Source of the DNA: Bacteroidota bacterium
GTDB lineage: Bacteria; Bacteroidota; Bacteroidia; B-17B0; Aurantibacillaceae
Length of the DNA stretch: 64,000 nucleotides
Direction: 5' to 3'
NCBI GenBank assembly: GCA_016185125.1
Contig: JACPOC010000022.1
Location: 62,001-126,000 of the forward strand
In this document: positions 10,401 through 19,381 of the stretch, one piece after another
How positions within the stretch are numbered: the first letter of the stretch is position 1
Layout: every line of letters starts with the position of its first letter
The notes under the pieces: generated by a model
What the model saw: the letters and a program-made list of their open reading frames with translations, nothing else
Told to the model about the DNA's origin: nothing
Database searches by the model: none
Position numbers and translations under genes: made by a program

Positions 10401-11400
10401 TAAAGTTAATAGCATCTACTTCATAAAAATTAAAATAATCATAGGAGCTTGTACTCATATTTGAAGTGGAGGAAGATGCCTGGGAGTTAATTCGTTTACC
10501 GGCACCGCCATCTACATTTATGTAATAAAAACTGGTATCGGAATAATAGTTTTTTACTCGGGTATATTTCATTCCTGCATTAGAAGTTTTTTGCCAGTGA
10601 TTAACACCGGTTCCATAAAAAAGCACAAAATCTGCGGCATCAAATACACCGTCAGATTCGCCTATCACTTCAATAGCGTTTTCTGTAAGATCATCATACC
10701 TAAAGGCCCCGTTTAATTCAGGAACCGCTTTGCCTCCATTACCGAAAATGCGAATTTTTTTAGGGTCAAGCGTAGTCATGTTTATTCCCAAACTATTTAA
10801 AAAGGCTTTATCAAGTTTATAAATACCGGTTTTTTCAAGTGCTATTTTATACCATTTGCCGTTTGCAAGCACAGAGTTATTTGCAAATGAAGAACTGCTT
10901 ATAAGCGATTGTTTATTGCCATTAGCTGTTATTTGCCAGGCAAAATCATATTCAATCAGTTCTTCAATTTGATTTTGATCGTTTAGGCGTAAAGGATAAA
11001 TTTTATACGTATTTAAATTATTTCCAGAAGAAAGGCTTGCTGCCGGAATAAGCGCAAACTCTTTTGTTAAATAGTTGAAAAAATATTTTTTTATACTTTC
11101 GGCATGATTTTGCGCCACCAATTGAGTTTTTTTAACAATTAAAGTTGGTGTGGCAGTTTGATTATAGGCAGTTTTATTAGAAATAAGATAATACGGAAGG
11201 TTGCCTTTTTGAAGATCATAATTAGCGTTTTTAAGCTCTAATTTTAGCATTACGGTATCGGCCAGGCTTGAATTTAAAATACGTGAAACCGATTGATTTA
11301 CAGTACGTATAGACCTAACTTCGTTGTTAGATACCGGACTTTGTGCCAATAAAATTTGAGCGGATAACAGAATGATAAAACTAATTTTGAACAGGCGCAT
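7483..11400 (-). CDS. porU: T9SS C-terminal signal peptidase PorU (gingipain-type, C25 family)
   Basis: A 1305-residue secreted cysteine peptidase with signal peptide MRLFKISFIILLSAQILLAQ. The catalytic pair of the C25 fold is visible: H808 in NYTGHGGEVG and C842 in FITATCEFTRYD. The C-terminal about 90 residues start at NYPNPFTSSTKF and end in RGVYIYKVGIL-type strands, a T9SS type A/FlgD-like sorting domain. PorU sits on the outer surface, removes sorting domains from cargo and joins the new C-terminus to anionic LPS or releases the cargo. It is followed by porV and diverges from the PorP/SprF gene, with gldJ nearby. The start at 11400 is the only one that gives the signal. Confidence 0.95.
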   Translation of the reverse strand: MRLFKISFIILLSAQILLAQSPVSNNEVRSIRTVNQSVSRILNSSLADTVMLKLELKNANYDLQKGNLPYYLISNKTAYNQTATPTLIVKKTQLVAQNHAESIKKYFFNYLTKEFALIPAASLSSGNNLNTYKIYPLRLNDQNQIEELIEYDFAWQITANGNKQSLISSSSFANNSVLANGKWYKIALEKTGIYKLDKAFLNSLGINMTTLDPKKIRIFGNGGKAVPELNGAFRYDDLTENAIEVIGESDGVFDAADFVLFYGTGVNHWQKTSNAGMKYTRVKNYYSDTSFYYINVDGGAGKRINSQASSSTSNMSTSSYDYFNFYEVDAINFIKSGRQFFGEYFDINTSYNFPFTDGNFITGDSLFAQVSLAGRALTNTLFSISGNGLNSSVATNGVNVNYYLAPYADVQVANLKTLNTNGSDITLNVTKQTGSSLGWMDYVNINARRKLIVNGQFQFRDSRVAAPGNVCDFNISNPSNNSIALWNVTDPLNPVKQAYSSSSGAINFKAPVDSVMEFAIAQGDYYLPVYVGPVNTQNLHSIQQADYVLITHPLFTSYAQRLATLHQQNEGLTYAIVTTEQIYNEFGSGKPEASAIRDFIRMLYTRNVSGGKQPKYVILMGDGSYYNKSRNLSNNSNLIPTYQTANSVALLQSMVTDDFYGLMDPDEGVDAESYGSIDIGIGRLTCRTTAEMSAVVTKIENYYKKDGGFVINDNAIANCAATNETSLGDWRNWLLFMADDGDQATHMSQADNLTNTVKFNNPLFNIDKIYLDAYQRYSTPGGQRYPDASADMNRRIKKGTLLFNYTGHGGEVGLTAERVLDVEMINKWDNFNRLTLFITATCEFTRYDDPGRISAGEYCLLNPRGGAIALLTTCRVAFSSTNFNLNNILFSYMFKKLPNGSKPALGDVIRETKAALTQSLYYSNFHLIGDPALKLVYPEQKVITSHINTNVVSAGSSDTLGALAKITIKGFVADTAGNKLSNFNGLVYPTVFDKEKDETGLLNSSDSYYNSPGLPFLFKLQKNILYRGKAEVKNGEFYFTFMVPKDISFAYGPGKITYYATNGQADAAGFYKKVVVGGGGKNVIPDNEGPQVKLFLNDKNFVSGGTTNEKPVLYANLTDSSGINTLGTGIGHDISVVLDQNTTKPVILNDYYEAALNSYQSGRVRYPFEELSEGSHRLSFKAWDIQNNSNIVNTDFVVASSAELALKHVLNYPNPFTSSTKFFFEHNQACNPLKVTVQIFTISGKIVKTLQRNITCEGFRPEGIDWDGKDDFGDKLARGVYIYKVGILNTENKKAEKTEKLVILN

Positions 11401-11491
11401 TTTTGTAATTTTGATGGAATCTATGGCAAGATAACGAATATCGAATAAAAATATTGTTTAACTTTTTATTTTTTTTTACAAAATTGATTTA

Positions 11492-11499
11492 TATATTTG
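11492..11499 (+). promoter_or_regulatory. Bacteroidota -7 element (TATATTTG) upstream of the PorP/SprF gene
   Basis: TATATTTG fits TAnnTTTG exactly and ends 26 bases before the ATG at 11526, predicting a short leader. The AT-rich tract upstream has no clear TTTG -33 box at the usual distance. It probably drives the PorP/SprF gene and perhaps gldJ. Confidence 0.5.
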
Positions 11500-11525
11500 T
11501 AGGATAGGTTAGGTTAACATTTTTT

Positions 11526-12473
11526 ATGAAGATACGCAATCTGTTCCCCTTATTAGTGTTTACGCTGCTTTTATTAAATTTAAAAGCGCAAGATCCACAA
11601 TTTACGCAATTTTATGCGAATCCATTATACTTAAATCCCGCTTTTGCAGGCACAGCCAAATGTCCGCGTATTACTATGAATTACCGGAATCAATGGCCAA
11701 ATTTATCCGGAACTTATGTGACGTATTCGGGCGCTTACGATATGCACGTGGATGCTTTGGCCGGAGGAATTGGAGTTTTAGTAACCACAGATGATCAGGC
11801 CCGCGGAACTTTAAAAACCACTAATTTAAGTTTATTATATTCTTACCATGCCGCTGTTACGCGCGAATTTTCTTTAAAATTTGGAATTCAGGGAACCTAT
11901 CTTCAAAAAACTTTAGATAAAACAAAATTAAATTTCGGCGATATGATTGACGCCCGAAGAGGTTTTGTGTGGAATACACAGGAAACAGTGCCTTCACAAA
12001 GCAAAAAGAATGTCGATTTTTCTGCCGGTATTTTAGGCTACAGTAAAAATTATTTTATTGGATTTGCAGCGCACCATATTAACCAACCCGATGAAGGTTT
12101 GTTAGGCTCTTCAAAACTTCCTGCAAAATTTACAGGTCATGCGGGCGCCATCATTCCCCTGGAAAAAGGAAATGCGAGTTATTTATCACCAAATGTTTTA
12201 TTTCAGGCGCAGCAAAAATTTACACAATTAAATTTAGGCTTATATTATGTTAAAGGCTCTTTTGTGGCAGGTTTGTGGTATAGAAACGCCGATGCCGTTA
12301 TTGCATTGGTTGGGCTTCAAAACGATAACTTTAAATTTGGGTATAGTTATGATGTAACTGTCTCTAAATTAAGTGGTAACACTGCCGGATCGCACGAAAT
12401 TTCGGTGCAGATTTTGTTCGAATGCCGCCCTAAAAAGAAGAAGTTCAGAACCATTAGTTGCCCATCTTTTTAA
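11526..12473 (+). CDS. PorP/SprF family type IX secretion membrane protein
   Basis: A 315-residue outer membrane protein with signal peptide ending LNLKAQ. The mature start DPQFTQFYANPLYLNPAFAG is the defining PorP/SprF motif, and the tail FKFGYSYDVTVSKLSGNTAGSHEISVQ is equally typical. PorP/SprF proteins form barrels that help particular T9SS cargo (mainly type B-sorted adhesins) cross or bind the outer membrane. Here it lies between the divergent porU and gldJ, 59 bases ahead of gldJ. It is one of two paralogues in the window; the other is at 34961-35857 in an adhesin cassette. A gene symbol would be a guess because the family is large. Confidence 0.93.
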   Translation: MKIRNLFPLLVFTLLLLNLKAQDPQFTQFYANPLYLNPAFAGTAKCPRITMNYRNQWPNLSGTYVTYSGAYDMHVDALAGGIGVLVTTDDQARGTLKTTNLSLLYSYHAAVTREFSLKFGIQGTYLQKTLDKTKLNFGDMIDARRGFVWNTQETVPSQSKKNVDFSAGILGYSKNYFIGFAAHHINQPDEGLLGSSKLPAKFTGHAGAIIPLEKGNASYLSPNVLFQAQQKFTQLNLGLYYVKGSFVAGLWYRNADAVIALVGLQNDNFKFGYSYDVTVSKLSGNTAGSHEISVQILFECRPKKKKFRTISCPSF

Positions 12474-12532
12474 AATATTTTGTAACCTTTTTTAAATTTT
12501 AACGTTATAGCGTTATCTATCATAGCAGAAAA

Positions 12533-14200
12533 ATGAAAATAAATTGGATAAAAAACCGAAAAGCATTAGTTTTAATTGCTGCGGCTTTGGTGGGATCTTG
12601 CTCTCAGGAGCGCTCGCCGGTAACAGGTTGGGCCTACAACGATCCTACAAACGGTGGTTTTGAAAAGCCGCCTTACGAGGAGCAGGAAACCGGCCCTGGA
12701 CTTGTACTTATAGAAGGCGGAAGCTTTACTATGGGCAGAACCGAAACCGATGTTACTTACGAGTGGAACAATGTTCCGCGCAAAGTAACCATTTCATCTT
12801 ATTACCTGGATGAAACAGAAGTGAGCAATTTTGCCTATTTAGAATATTTATGGTGGACCAGCCGTGTGTTTGGGCCAACCTTTCCCGATATTTATTATAA
12901 GGCTCTTCCTGATACCTTGGTTTGGCGCGAAAAGCTGGCCTATAATGAGCCTTATGTAGAATATTACTTACGTCACCCGGCTTATCGCGATTATCCCGTA
13001 GTTGGCGTTAACTGGTTGCAAGCCAATGATTTCTGCGCTTGGAGAACCGACCGTGTGAATGAATTTATTTTAATTCGCGAAGGTTTATTGGAGCACGTTC
13101 CAAACCCTTCCGATCAGGATTATTTTTCTACAGAAGCCTATTTATCAGGTAAATGGCAAGGTCAGTTAAAGCAAAAATTACCTTCTTTTGATGAGCAAAA
13201 CCCCGAGCGCGATGTGAAAATGGAAGATGGTATCTTTTTACCAAAATACCGTTTGCCAACAGAAGCTGAGTGGGAATACGCCGCTTACGGTTTAATTGGA
13301 AACACCATTGGCGAGCGAATCACCGACCGTCGTATTTACCCTTGGAACGGACATGGGGTTCGTAACGCTACCGATAAATACATTGGTCAGATTAACGCTA
13401 ACTTTGTGCGTGGTGCCGGTGATTATATGGGAACTGCAGGCTTCTTAAATGATAATGCCGATGTTACTGCTCCGGTTTATTCATACTGGCCAAATGATTA
13501 TGGTTTATATAACATGGCAGGTAATGTTTGCGAGTGGGTAATGGATGTTTATCGCCCAAATACACTTCAGGATGCGGATGAATTCCGTCCTTTCCGCGGT
13601 AATATTTTTACTACTCAAAAACGCGATAGTACTACTTTAATTGGTGGATTGGGCGGAGAAATTTTAACCAACGTTGACGGGCCTGTTTACCAAAAGTTTA
13701 AACACAAAGTAAGTGTGCCTGGCGTGCATGGAACAACTGTTGGAGAGCCGGTTGAGGTTCAGGATAGTGTTTTAACTATTTTAACTTCTGATGCTAATGG
13801 AAACAATAACGCCACCTCAGAAGGAAAATCAGATATTCCCGGCCGTGTGCAATGGAGAGAAGTTTCAAGTACGGTTTCTACGGATAATTTAGATGAGAGA
13901 AGAAACTATAAAACGGCTGACTATATTAACTATATGGATGGCGATGTAAATTCATCAATTTATTATAGCGAAGGTGAAGATGCTTTTAGCGAAAAAGCGG
14001 ATAAGTTAATGTATGAATATGCGAAAACTTCATTGGTTAACGATAAATCACGCGTTTTTAAGGGCGGAAGCTGGAGAGACAGAGCTTACTTTTTAAATCC
14101 CGGAACACGCAGATTTTTAGATCAGCGCCAAGCTAATGCGTGGTTAGGTTTCCGTTGCTCTATGACCAGAGTTGGAAGTCCGGTTGGTTTAGGCAAATAA
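12533..14200 (+). CDS. gldJ: Gliding motility lipoprotein GldJ
   Basis: A 555-residue lipoprotein (lipobox LVGSC, C23) built on the formylglycine-generating-enzyme-like fold. The start of the mature part (VTGWAYNDPTNGGFEKPPYE followed by EQETGPGLVLIEGG) and the end (RVFKGGSWRDRAYFLNPGTR then RRFLDQRQANAWLGFRCSMTR) match GldJ. GldJ is a periplasmic lipoprotein needed for gliding and T9SS function in Flavobacterium and stabilises the motor-associated components. It resembles the paralogue GldK, but the GFEKPPYEEQETGPG region favours GldJ. Location beside porU/porV agrees with the gldJ-porU-porV association in flavobacteria, although here gldJ is on the opposite strand from porU. A strong terminator follows at 14221. 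Confidence 0.93.
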   Translation: MKINWIKNRKALVLIAAALVGSCSQERSPVTGWAYNDPTNGGFEKPPYEEQETGPGLVLIEGGSFTMGRTETDVTYEWNNVPRKVTISSYYLDETEVSNFAYLEYLWWTSRVFGPTFPDIYYKALPDTLVWREKLAYNEPYVEYYLRHPAYRDYPVVGVNWLQANDFCAWRTDRVNEFILIREGLLEHVPNPSDQDYFSTEAYLSGKWQGQLKQKLPSFDEQNPERDVKMEDGIFLPKYRLPTEAEWEYAAYGLIGNTIGERITDRRIYPWNGHGVRNATDKYIGQINANFVRGAGDYMGTAGFLNDNADVTAPVYSYWPNDYGLYNMAGNVCEWVMDVYRPNTLQDADEFRPFRGNIFTTQKRDSTTLIGGLGGEILTNVDGPVYQKFKHKVSVPGVHGTTVGEPVEVQDSVLTILTSDANGNNNATSEGKSDIPGRVQWREVSSTVSTDNLDERRNYKTADYINYMDGDVNSSIYYSEGEDAFSEKADKLMYEYAKTSLVNDKSRVFKGGSWRDRAYFLNPGTRRFLDQRQANAWLGFRCSMTRVGSPVGLGK

Positions 14201-14220
14201 TATTGTTAATAAAAACACTC

Positions 14221-14253
14221 AAGACCCTTAAGTAAATCACTTAAGGGTCTTTT
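14221..14253 (+). terminator. Rho-independent terminator after gldJ
   Basis: A perfect 13-bp stem (14221-14233 with 14239-14251) and a 5-base loop are followed by a T-rich run. It ends the PorP/SprF-gldJ unit and lies 10 bases before murF, so murF must have its own start or be reached by read-through. Confidence 0.9.
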
Positions 14254-14263
14254 ATTTTGTAAC

Positions 14264-15580
14264 ATGCCGCAATACATTTCTACGGAAGAACTTCATAAGA
14301 TTTATTTAGAATCCGGACAACAAATTTGCACCGATACACGCAAGCTATTAAAGGGGGGAATCTTTTTTGCGCTCAAAGGAGTTAATTTTAATGCCAATGA
14401 ATTTGCGGCAAAAGCAATTGAACAGGGTTGTGCATTGGCGGTAGTGGATGAGGAAAAATACGTGACTGAAAATATTGTTTTGGTTCCTGATGTTTTAAAA
14501 TCGTTACAGCAGCTCGCCAACTATCATCGCAGGCAATTAACTATTCCGGTTTTAGGAATAACTGGAAGTAACGGTAAAACTACCAATAAGGAGCTTATTA
14601 ACGCCGTTCTATCCAAAAAATATAACACCCTTGCTACCGAGGGAAATTTAAATAATCACATTGGCGTGCCTTTAACCTTACTTAAAATTACGGCTAAACA
14701 TCTGTTTGCCATTATTGAAATGGGCGCTAACCACCAAGGAGAAATTAAAGAATTATGTGAAATTGCAGAACCTGATTTTGGCCTGATCACAAATATTGGC
14801 AAAGCACATTTGGAAGGCTTCGGCGGGATAGAAGGTGTGAAAAAAGGTAAAGGAGAAATGTTCGTTTATATCCGTTCAAAGCAAGGGAAAGTATTTATAA
14901 ACGGCGATGATGAGGTATTGAATGATCTGGCTCGTGAAAATGATAAGATTACTTACGGGTGCAAAAAATTATTTGACGTGATAGGCAAAGACATTACAAA
15001 TACCGAAACCGTTAGCTTTAAATATACAACGCGTTATGGCGAAAAGGACTGGAAAAATATTCCGGCTATTCATACCCAAATAATAGGAAACTACAATTTT
15101 ATTAATTGTTTAACTGCCGCCAGTGTTGGAAATTACTTTAAAGTGGATGATGAATTGATCAAGGAGGCACTTGAAAATTATGTTCCGAACATGAACAGGT
15201 CTCAATTGGTAAAAACAAGTAAAAACACGCTGTTGCTCGATGCCTACAATGCCAACCCCAACAGTATGAAAGCAGCTATTGAAAATTTTTCAACTTACAC
15301 TTCCGAAAATAAACTACTTCTTTTGGGTGATATGTTTGAATTGGGAGAATACAGCGCCAACGAACACCAAAAAATTATTCAACTTTTAAAAGAAAAAAAC
15401 TTCAACGATGTAATTTTAGTTGGAGAAGAGTTTTTTAAACTTAATGATAATTCTTACAGGAAATTTAAAACAACCAATGAATGTAAAGAGTATCTTCAAC
15501 AATTGGCTATAAGCAATGCCGCAATTCTAATTAAAGGATCACGAGGAATGAAAATGGAAAGTCTGCAGGAAGTTTTATAA
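14264..15580 (+). CDS. murF: UDP-N-acetylmuramoyl-tripeptide--D-alanyl-D-alanine ligase MurF
   Basis: A 438-residue cytoplasmic Mur ligase. The ATP-binding loop is GITGSNGKTTNKE (residues 98-110), followed by NHIGVPLTLL, EMGANHQGEI and LLLDAYNANPNSMKAA, which are MurF-specific signatures. It adds D-Ala-D-Ala to the UDP-MurNAc-tripeptide, the last cytoplasmic step before lipid I. The ATG lies just after the gldJ terminator; gldJ-murF adjacency also occurs in other Bacteroidota. The symporter gene begins 7 bases after its stop, so the two may be co-transcribed. Confidence 0.96.
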   Translation: MPQYISTEELHKIYLESGQQICTDTRKLLKGGIFFALKGVNFNANEFAAKAIEQGCALAVVDEEKYVTENIVLVPDVLKSLQQLANYHRRQLTIPVLGITGSNGKTTNKELINAVLSKKYNTLATEGNLNNHIGVPLTLLKITAKHLFAIIEMGANHQGEIKELCEIAEPDFGLITNIGKAHLEGFGGIEGVKKGKGEMFVYIRSKQGKVFINGDDEVLNDLARENDKITYGCKKLFDVIGKDITNTETVSFKYTTRYGEKDWKNIPAIHTQIIGNYNFINCLTAASVGNYFKVDDELIKEALENYVPNMNRSQLVKTSKNTLLLDAYNANPNSMKAAIENFSTYTSENKLLLLGDMFELGEYSANEHQKIIQLLKEKNFNDVILVGEEFFKLNDNSYRKFKTTNECKEYLQQLAISNAAILIKGSRGMKMESLQEVL

Positions 15581-15587
15581 AATAAAC

Positions 15588-16925
15588 ATGAATTATTTCG
15601 CTAAAAATAAATTGATCTCTCTTATCATCCTGGCCATGTTAGTTGGTTTGGTTATTGGGTATGCAGTCAATCTTTCCCTCACAAAAAATAAATTCGAATA
15701 TAGTTCCGCAAATCTGAATCATAATTCTAATCCCGCTGTAAAAAAGCAAGTAGAAGCAGGAATAAAAAAATACGAAGAAAAATGTTTTCGGGAGTCTAAA
15801 AAGCAAGTAGCCTCCAACTTTTCTATTTTAAGCGACATCTTTCTGCATCTCATTAAAATGATCATTGCACCCTTGGTATTAGCGGTGCTTGTGCTGGGTG
15901 TTGCAAAGGTTGGCGATTTTAAGAGCGTTGGACGAATAGGATTAAAAACACTCATCTATTTTACAAGTGCCACCTTAATTGCTTTGGCTTTAGGTTTGGT
16001 AATCGTTAACGTGTTTACTCCCGGTAAAGTCATGCACCTCGATCTTCCGGAGGCAACGGCTCAAACAGGCATTAAAGCCCATACTCAGGATGCGAAAAAT
16101 TTTATTGATCATGTAATTCCCGAAAGCATTATCCATTCCATGTCTGCTAATGATATTTTACCCATTGTTGTTTTTGCTTTATTTTTTGGTGTGGCTGCAG
16201 CGAGTATTGGAGAAGCCGGAAAACCCATTATCAAAGCCTTCGATAGTTTAAGTCACGTGATGTTTAAGGTAACTAATTTTGTTATGAATTTTGCCCCGAT
16301 TGGAGTATTTGGCGCTATTACCGCCGTGGTTATTCAGCAAGGATTGGATGTGCTGAGCGGATATGCTTATTTGATATTATGTTTTTTCGGAGGCTTGTTT
16401 TTCTTTGTATTTGTTGTGTTGTTTGCCATCAGCGCTTTGTTTAAGATCAATTATTTTAAGCTGCTCCGCGATGTAAAAGAACCCATTCTTCTTGCATTCA
16501 GCACGGCAAGCAGCGAAAGTGCAATGCCTAAAACCATTGAGGCTTTAGAAAAACACGGCATCAGCAACCGCATTGTAAGCTTTGTTTTGCCTCTAGGCTA
16601 TTCATTTAATTTGGATGGAAGCATCATGTACATGACTTTTGCTACCGTGTTTATTGCGCAAAGTTACGGCATCGATATTTCAATGGCCGATCAGATTAAA
16701 ATGATGTTAATACTTTTAGTTACCAGTAAAGGCATGGCGGGAGTTCCGCGCGCCTCTTTAGTGGTAATTGCCGGCATGCTTAGCATGTTTAACATTCCGG
16801 GTGAAGGCTTACTTTTACTTTTGGCGGTAGATCAATTATTGGATATGGGCCGAAGTGCTACCAATGTGGTAGGAAACGCCGTGGCCAGTGCCGTAGTAGC
16901 CCGTTTAGAAGGCGAGAAGTTTTAA
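15588..16925 (+). CDS. Dicarboxylate/amino acid:cation symporter (DAACS family)
   Basis: A 445-residue inner membrane protein with about eight transmembrane segments and two re-entrant loops. The family signatures are visible: ILAFSTASSESAMPKT (first re-entrant loop, Ser-rich), FVLPLGYSFNLDGSIMYMTF (NLDG motif) and LLAVDQLLDMGRSATNVVGNAVA. DAACS transporters take up glutamate, aspartate or C4-dicarboxylates with Na+ or H+. A charged insert of about 30 residues near 40-80 sits between the first helices and looks periplasmic. It lies 7 bases after murF. The exact substrate cannot be given from sequence alone. Confidence 0.93.
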   Translation: MNYFAKNKLISLIILAMLVGLVIGYAVNLSLTKNKFEYSSANLNHNSNPAVKKQVEAGIKKYEEKCFRESKKQVASNFSILSDIFLHLIKMIIAPLVLAVLVLGVAKVGDFKSVGRIGLKTLIYFTSATLIALALGLVIVNVFTPGKVMHLDLPEATAQTGIKAHTQDAKNFIDHVIPESIIHSMSANDILPIVVFALFFGVAAASIGEAGKPIIKAFDSLSHVMFKVTNFVMNFAPIGVFGAITAVVIQQGLDVLSGYAYLILCFFGGLFFFVFVVLFAISALFKINYFKLLRDVKEPILLAFSTASSESAMPKTIEALEKHGISNRIVSFVLPLGYSFNLDGSIMYMTFATVFIAQSYGIDISMADQIKMMLILLVTSKGMAGVPRASLVVIAGMLSMFNIPGEGLLLLLAVDQLLDMGRSATNVVGNAVASAVVARLEGEKF

Positions 16926-17340
16926 TCACAAAATTTCCAGCCATGGGTATTTAGCCACCAATTCCACTAATATCAAAATAATTATAAGCATTAATGGGTG
17001 AAATTCGTGACCGCAAACTTCTTATACCTAAAGATACGAAGTAATTTTTTATCAAGACGATTTTTAAAAATTGTTGCATAGCAGTGCCTACGGAACTATT
17101 TTTTAAATAAGTATGGATATAAAAGGACGAGTATATTGGCTTAAATTATATATTCATTTGGTATTACATGATTTAATTGCTAAAAAAAGTAGAGATTTAA
17201 GCCTGGTTGGCGAAATTTGTGAAATTCGTGGCAGCATACCTTGCGCCCTGCGATTGTTTTTAACATTTCACATTCTCCTTTTATTTCTTAGGCTTCCACT
17301 TAAATTAATACTAAATTTGCCGCGTTAAAATTATAACAAC
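16926..17340. repeat. Gene-free stretch with degenerate repeated motif
   Basis: About 415 bases between the symporter and yidC with no convincing gene. Three related copies of an ATTnGTGnAATTnGTGGC-like word are present: one on the minus strand at 16948-16971, one at 16998-17009 and one at 17215-17238. The outer two form inverted arms, 18 of 24 bases identical. It looks like an eroded dispersed intergenic repeat. The 3' end carries the yidC -7 box. Confidence 0.45.
17312..17319 (+). promoter_or_regulatory. Bacteroidota -7 element (TAAATTTG) for yidC
   Basis: TAAATTTG matches TAnnTTTG and ends 21 bases before the GTG start of yidC. A -33 TTTG is not obvious. Its position argues against a coding role for the small reading frame that covers it. 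Confidence 0.45.
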
Positions 17341-19212
17341 GTGGACAAAAATTCGTTAATAGGTCTTGGATTAATTGCAAGTATTTTAGGCATCTGGTTA
17401 TATATCAGCGGGCCTTCAAAAGAACAAATTGCACGCAATAGGCAAATAAAAGATTCAATTGCTTTAGTTCAGCAGCAAGCCCAAATTGCGCAAATGGCCA
17501 AGGATGCTGCGCTTCAAAAAGCAGCGGATACTTTAAAAACCGCTCCAATTGCAATTTCCGATTCGGTAAAATCATCTCAACTTAATGATAGGTATAAAGA
17601 TTTTTCGGTATCTGCTAAAGGCACCAAGGAATTATTCACTATTGAAAACGAAATGGTAAAAGCTACCATTAGCAGCAAAGGTGGCTATATCGAAAAAGTT
17701 GAGTTAAAAAACTATCACCGTCCGGGTAACACCAATCCTTTAATTTTGTTTGAAGGCGATTCCGTTAATTTTTCTTTAAAAATTCCCGCATATAACAACA
17801 TGCTTTTTTCAACCGACGAATTTTATTTTAAATCGGTAAATAAAACGGCCAATACCATTACTCTTCGCTTAGAAACCGCACAGGCCGCAAGTTATATAGA
17901 ATATTTGTACACGTTAAAACCCAACGATTACATGGTTCAATCAGAAATTCGTTTTGTGGGCATGCAAAACATTATTTCTCAAACCGAAGATCAACTGCAA
18001 CTTACCTGGGCCATGATCTATCCTAGTCAGGAAAAACACATTGTAAAGGAACGCGAAGCAGCAACTGTTTATTTTAAACAGGATATTAATGATCCGGATT
18101 ATATTAATCCTTTAAAAGATGAGCAAAAGGAAATTAATGAAGCTGATATTAAATGGGTGAGCTTTAAACAACAGTTTTTTAACTCTACCATTATTGCCGA
18201 TAAAACATTTAATAAAGCAGGGAGTTTTATTAAGTTAGGTCAACGGCCAACTTCAGAAATTGTAGTAAAAAGCGTATCGGCTGAATTAGGGATTCCTTTC
18301 GCTCACGCTCCTACAGAAATTTTTAAATATCAATTTTATTTTGGTCCTAACCATTATAACACCCTCGAAAAATATGGCAATTCATTAGAGAAGATTGTAC
18401 CTACGGGCTGGAGTGTTTTTAGTTATATTAATAAATGGATGGTTATTCCTTTGTTTAACGGATTAAATTTCTTGAACATGGGTATTGTAATTTTATTGCT
18501 TACCCTTATCGTTAAAATTGTATTGCTTCCCATCGCTTATAAAACCTACATGAGCGGTGCCAGAATGCGTGTTTTAAAACCCGAAACAGATGCCCTAAAT
18601 GCCAAGTTTGAAAAAAATGCTGATCCCATGAAAAAACAGCAGGAGCAAATGGCGCTCTATCGAAAAGCCGGCGTTAATCCGCTTTCTGGTTGTTTACCTT
18701 TGTTATTGCAGTTTCCAATTCTTATCGCCTTATTCGCTTTTCTTCCTGCGGCCATCGAATTACGCCAGCAGGGCTTTTTATGGGCAGATGATCTAAGTAC
18801 TTATGACAGCATTTGGACCTTCGGAGAAGTTCCGTTTATTAATTGGGCTTACGGCGATCACGTGAGTTTATTTGCCGCGCTGATGTTTGTGAGTACCATC
18901 ATTTACACTTACATGAACAGCAGTATGATGCCTCAGCAGAATACACAAATGCCTGGTATGAAGTTTATGATGTATTTTATGCCGGTTATCTTTTTAGCGG
19001 TAATGAACAGATATGCCGCGGGTTTAAGCTGGTATTATTTCCTGGCCAATATGTTTACTTTTCTTCAAAACTGGATCATGAAAAAAATAATCAGCGATCA
19101 AAAGATCAGAGCCGAACTGGAAGCCAATATGAAAAAACCGGTTAAAAAATCGGGCTTTCAGGCCAGGTTGGAGGAAATGGCTAAACAAAGACAACAAATA
19201 GCCCGGAAATAA
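17341..19212 (+). CDS. yidC: Membrane protein insertase YidC
   Basis: A 623-residue inner membrane insertase starting at GTG. It has an N-terminal anchor (SLIGLGLIASILGIWLYISG), a large periplasmic beta domain at about 95-370, and the conserved insertase core with RMRVLKPETDALNAKF, YRKAGVNPLSGCLPLLLQFP and FLPAAIELRQQGFLWADDLS. The C-terminal tail is basic (KKPVKKSGFQARLEEMAKQR), suited to ribosome contact. YidC inserts and folds membrane proteins alone or with Sec. The GTG is chosen because it directly precedes the conserved MDKNSLIG anchor. Confidence 0.97.
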   Translation: MDKNSLIGLGLIASILGIWLYISGPSKEQIARNRQIKDSIALVQQQAQIAQMAKDAALQKAADTLKTAPIAISDSVKSSQLNDRYKDFSVSAKGTKELFTIENEMVKATISSKGGYIEKVELKNYHRPGNTNPLILFEGDSVNFSLKIPAYNNMLFSTDEFYFKSVNKTANTITLRLETAQAASYIEYLYTLKPNDYMVQSEIRFVGMQNIISQTEDQLQLTWAMIYPSQEKHIVKEREAATVYFKQDINDPDYINPLKDEQKEINEADIKWVSFKQQFFNSTIIADKTFNKAGSFIKLGQRPTSEIVVKSVSAELGIPFAHAPTEIFKYQFYFGPNHYNTLEKYGNSLEKIVPTGWSVFSYINKWMVIPLFNGLNFLNMGIVILLLTLIVKIVLLPIAYKTYMSGARMRVLKPETDALNAKFEKNADPMKKQQEQMALYRKAGVNPLSGCLPLLLQFPILIALFAFLPAAIELRQQGFLWADDLSTYDSIWTFGEVPFINWAYGDHVSLFAALMFVSTIIYTYMNSSMMPQQNTQMPGMKFMMYFMPVIFLAVMNRYAAGLSWYYFLANMFTFLQNWIMKKIISDQKIRAELEANMKKPVKKSGFQARLEEMAKQRQQIARK

Positions 19213-19381
19213 TTTTAGAGCAGCATCTCCTTGTACACAGATTCCTCCTATCGTAGGGATGAACAAATTAGACTAAAGGAACGGATCTATTGTAAATATT
19301 TGTTAATTTTTGGCCAATAAAAGGCTATTTTCGCCCAAAAATTTGCAGGCTATCCATAAATTATCGAAATTTGGTTAAGAA

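Noticed and set aside
17113-17328. A 71-residue plus-strand reading frame upstream of yidC
   Set aside because: It covers the repeat copy at 17215-17238 and its end covers the yidC -7 box; composition is not protein-like and no family is recognised.
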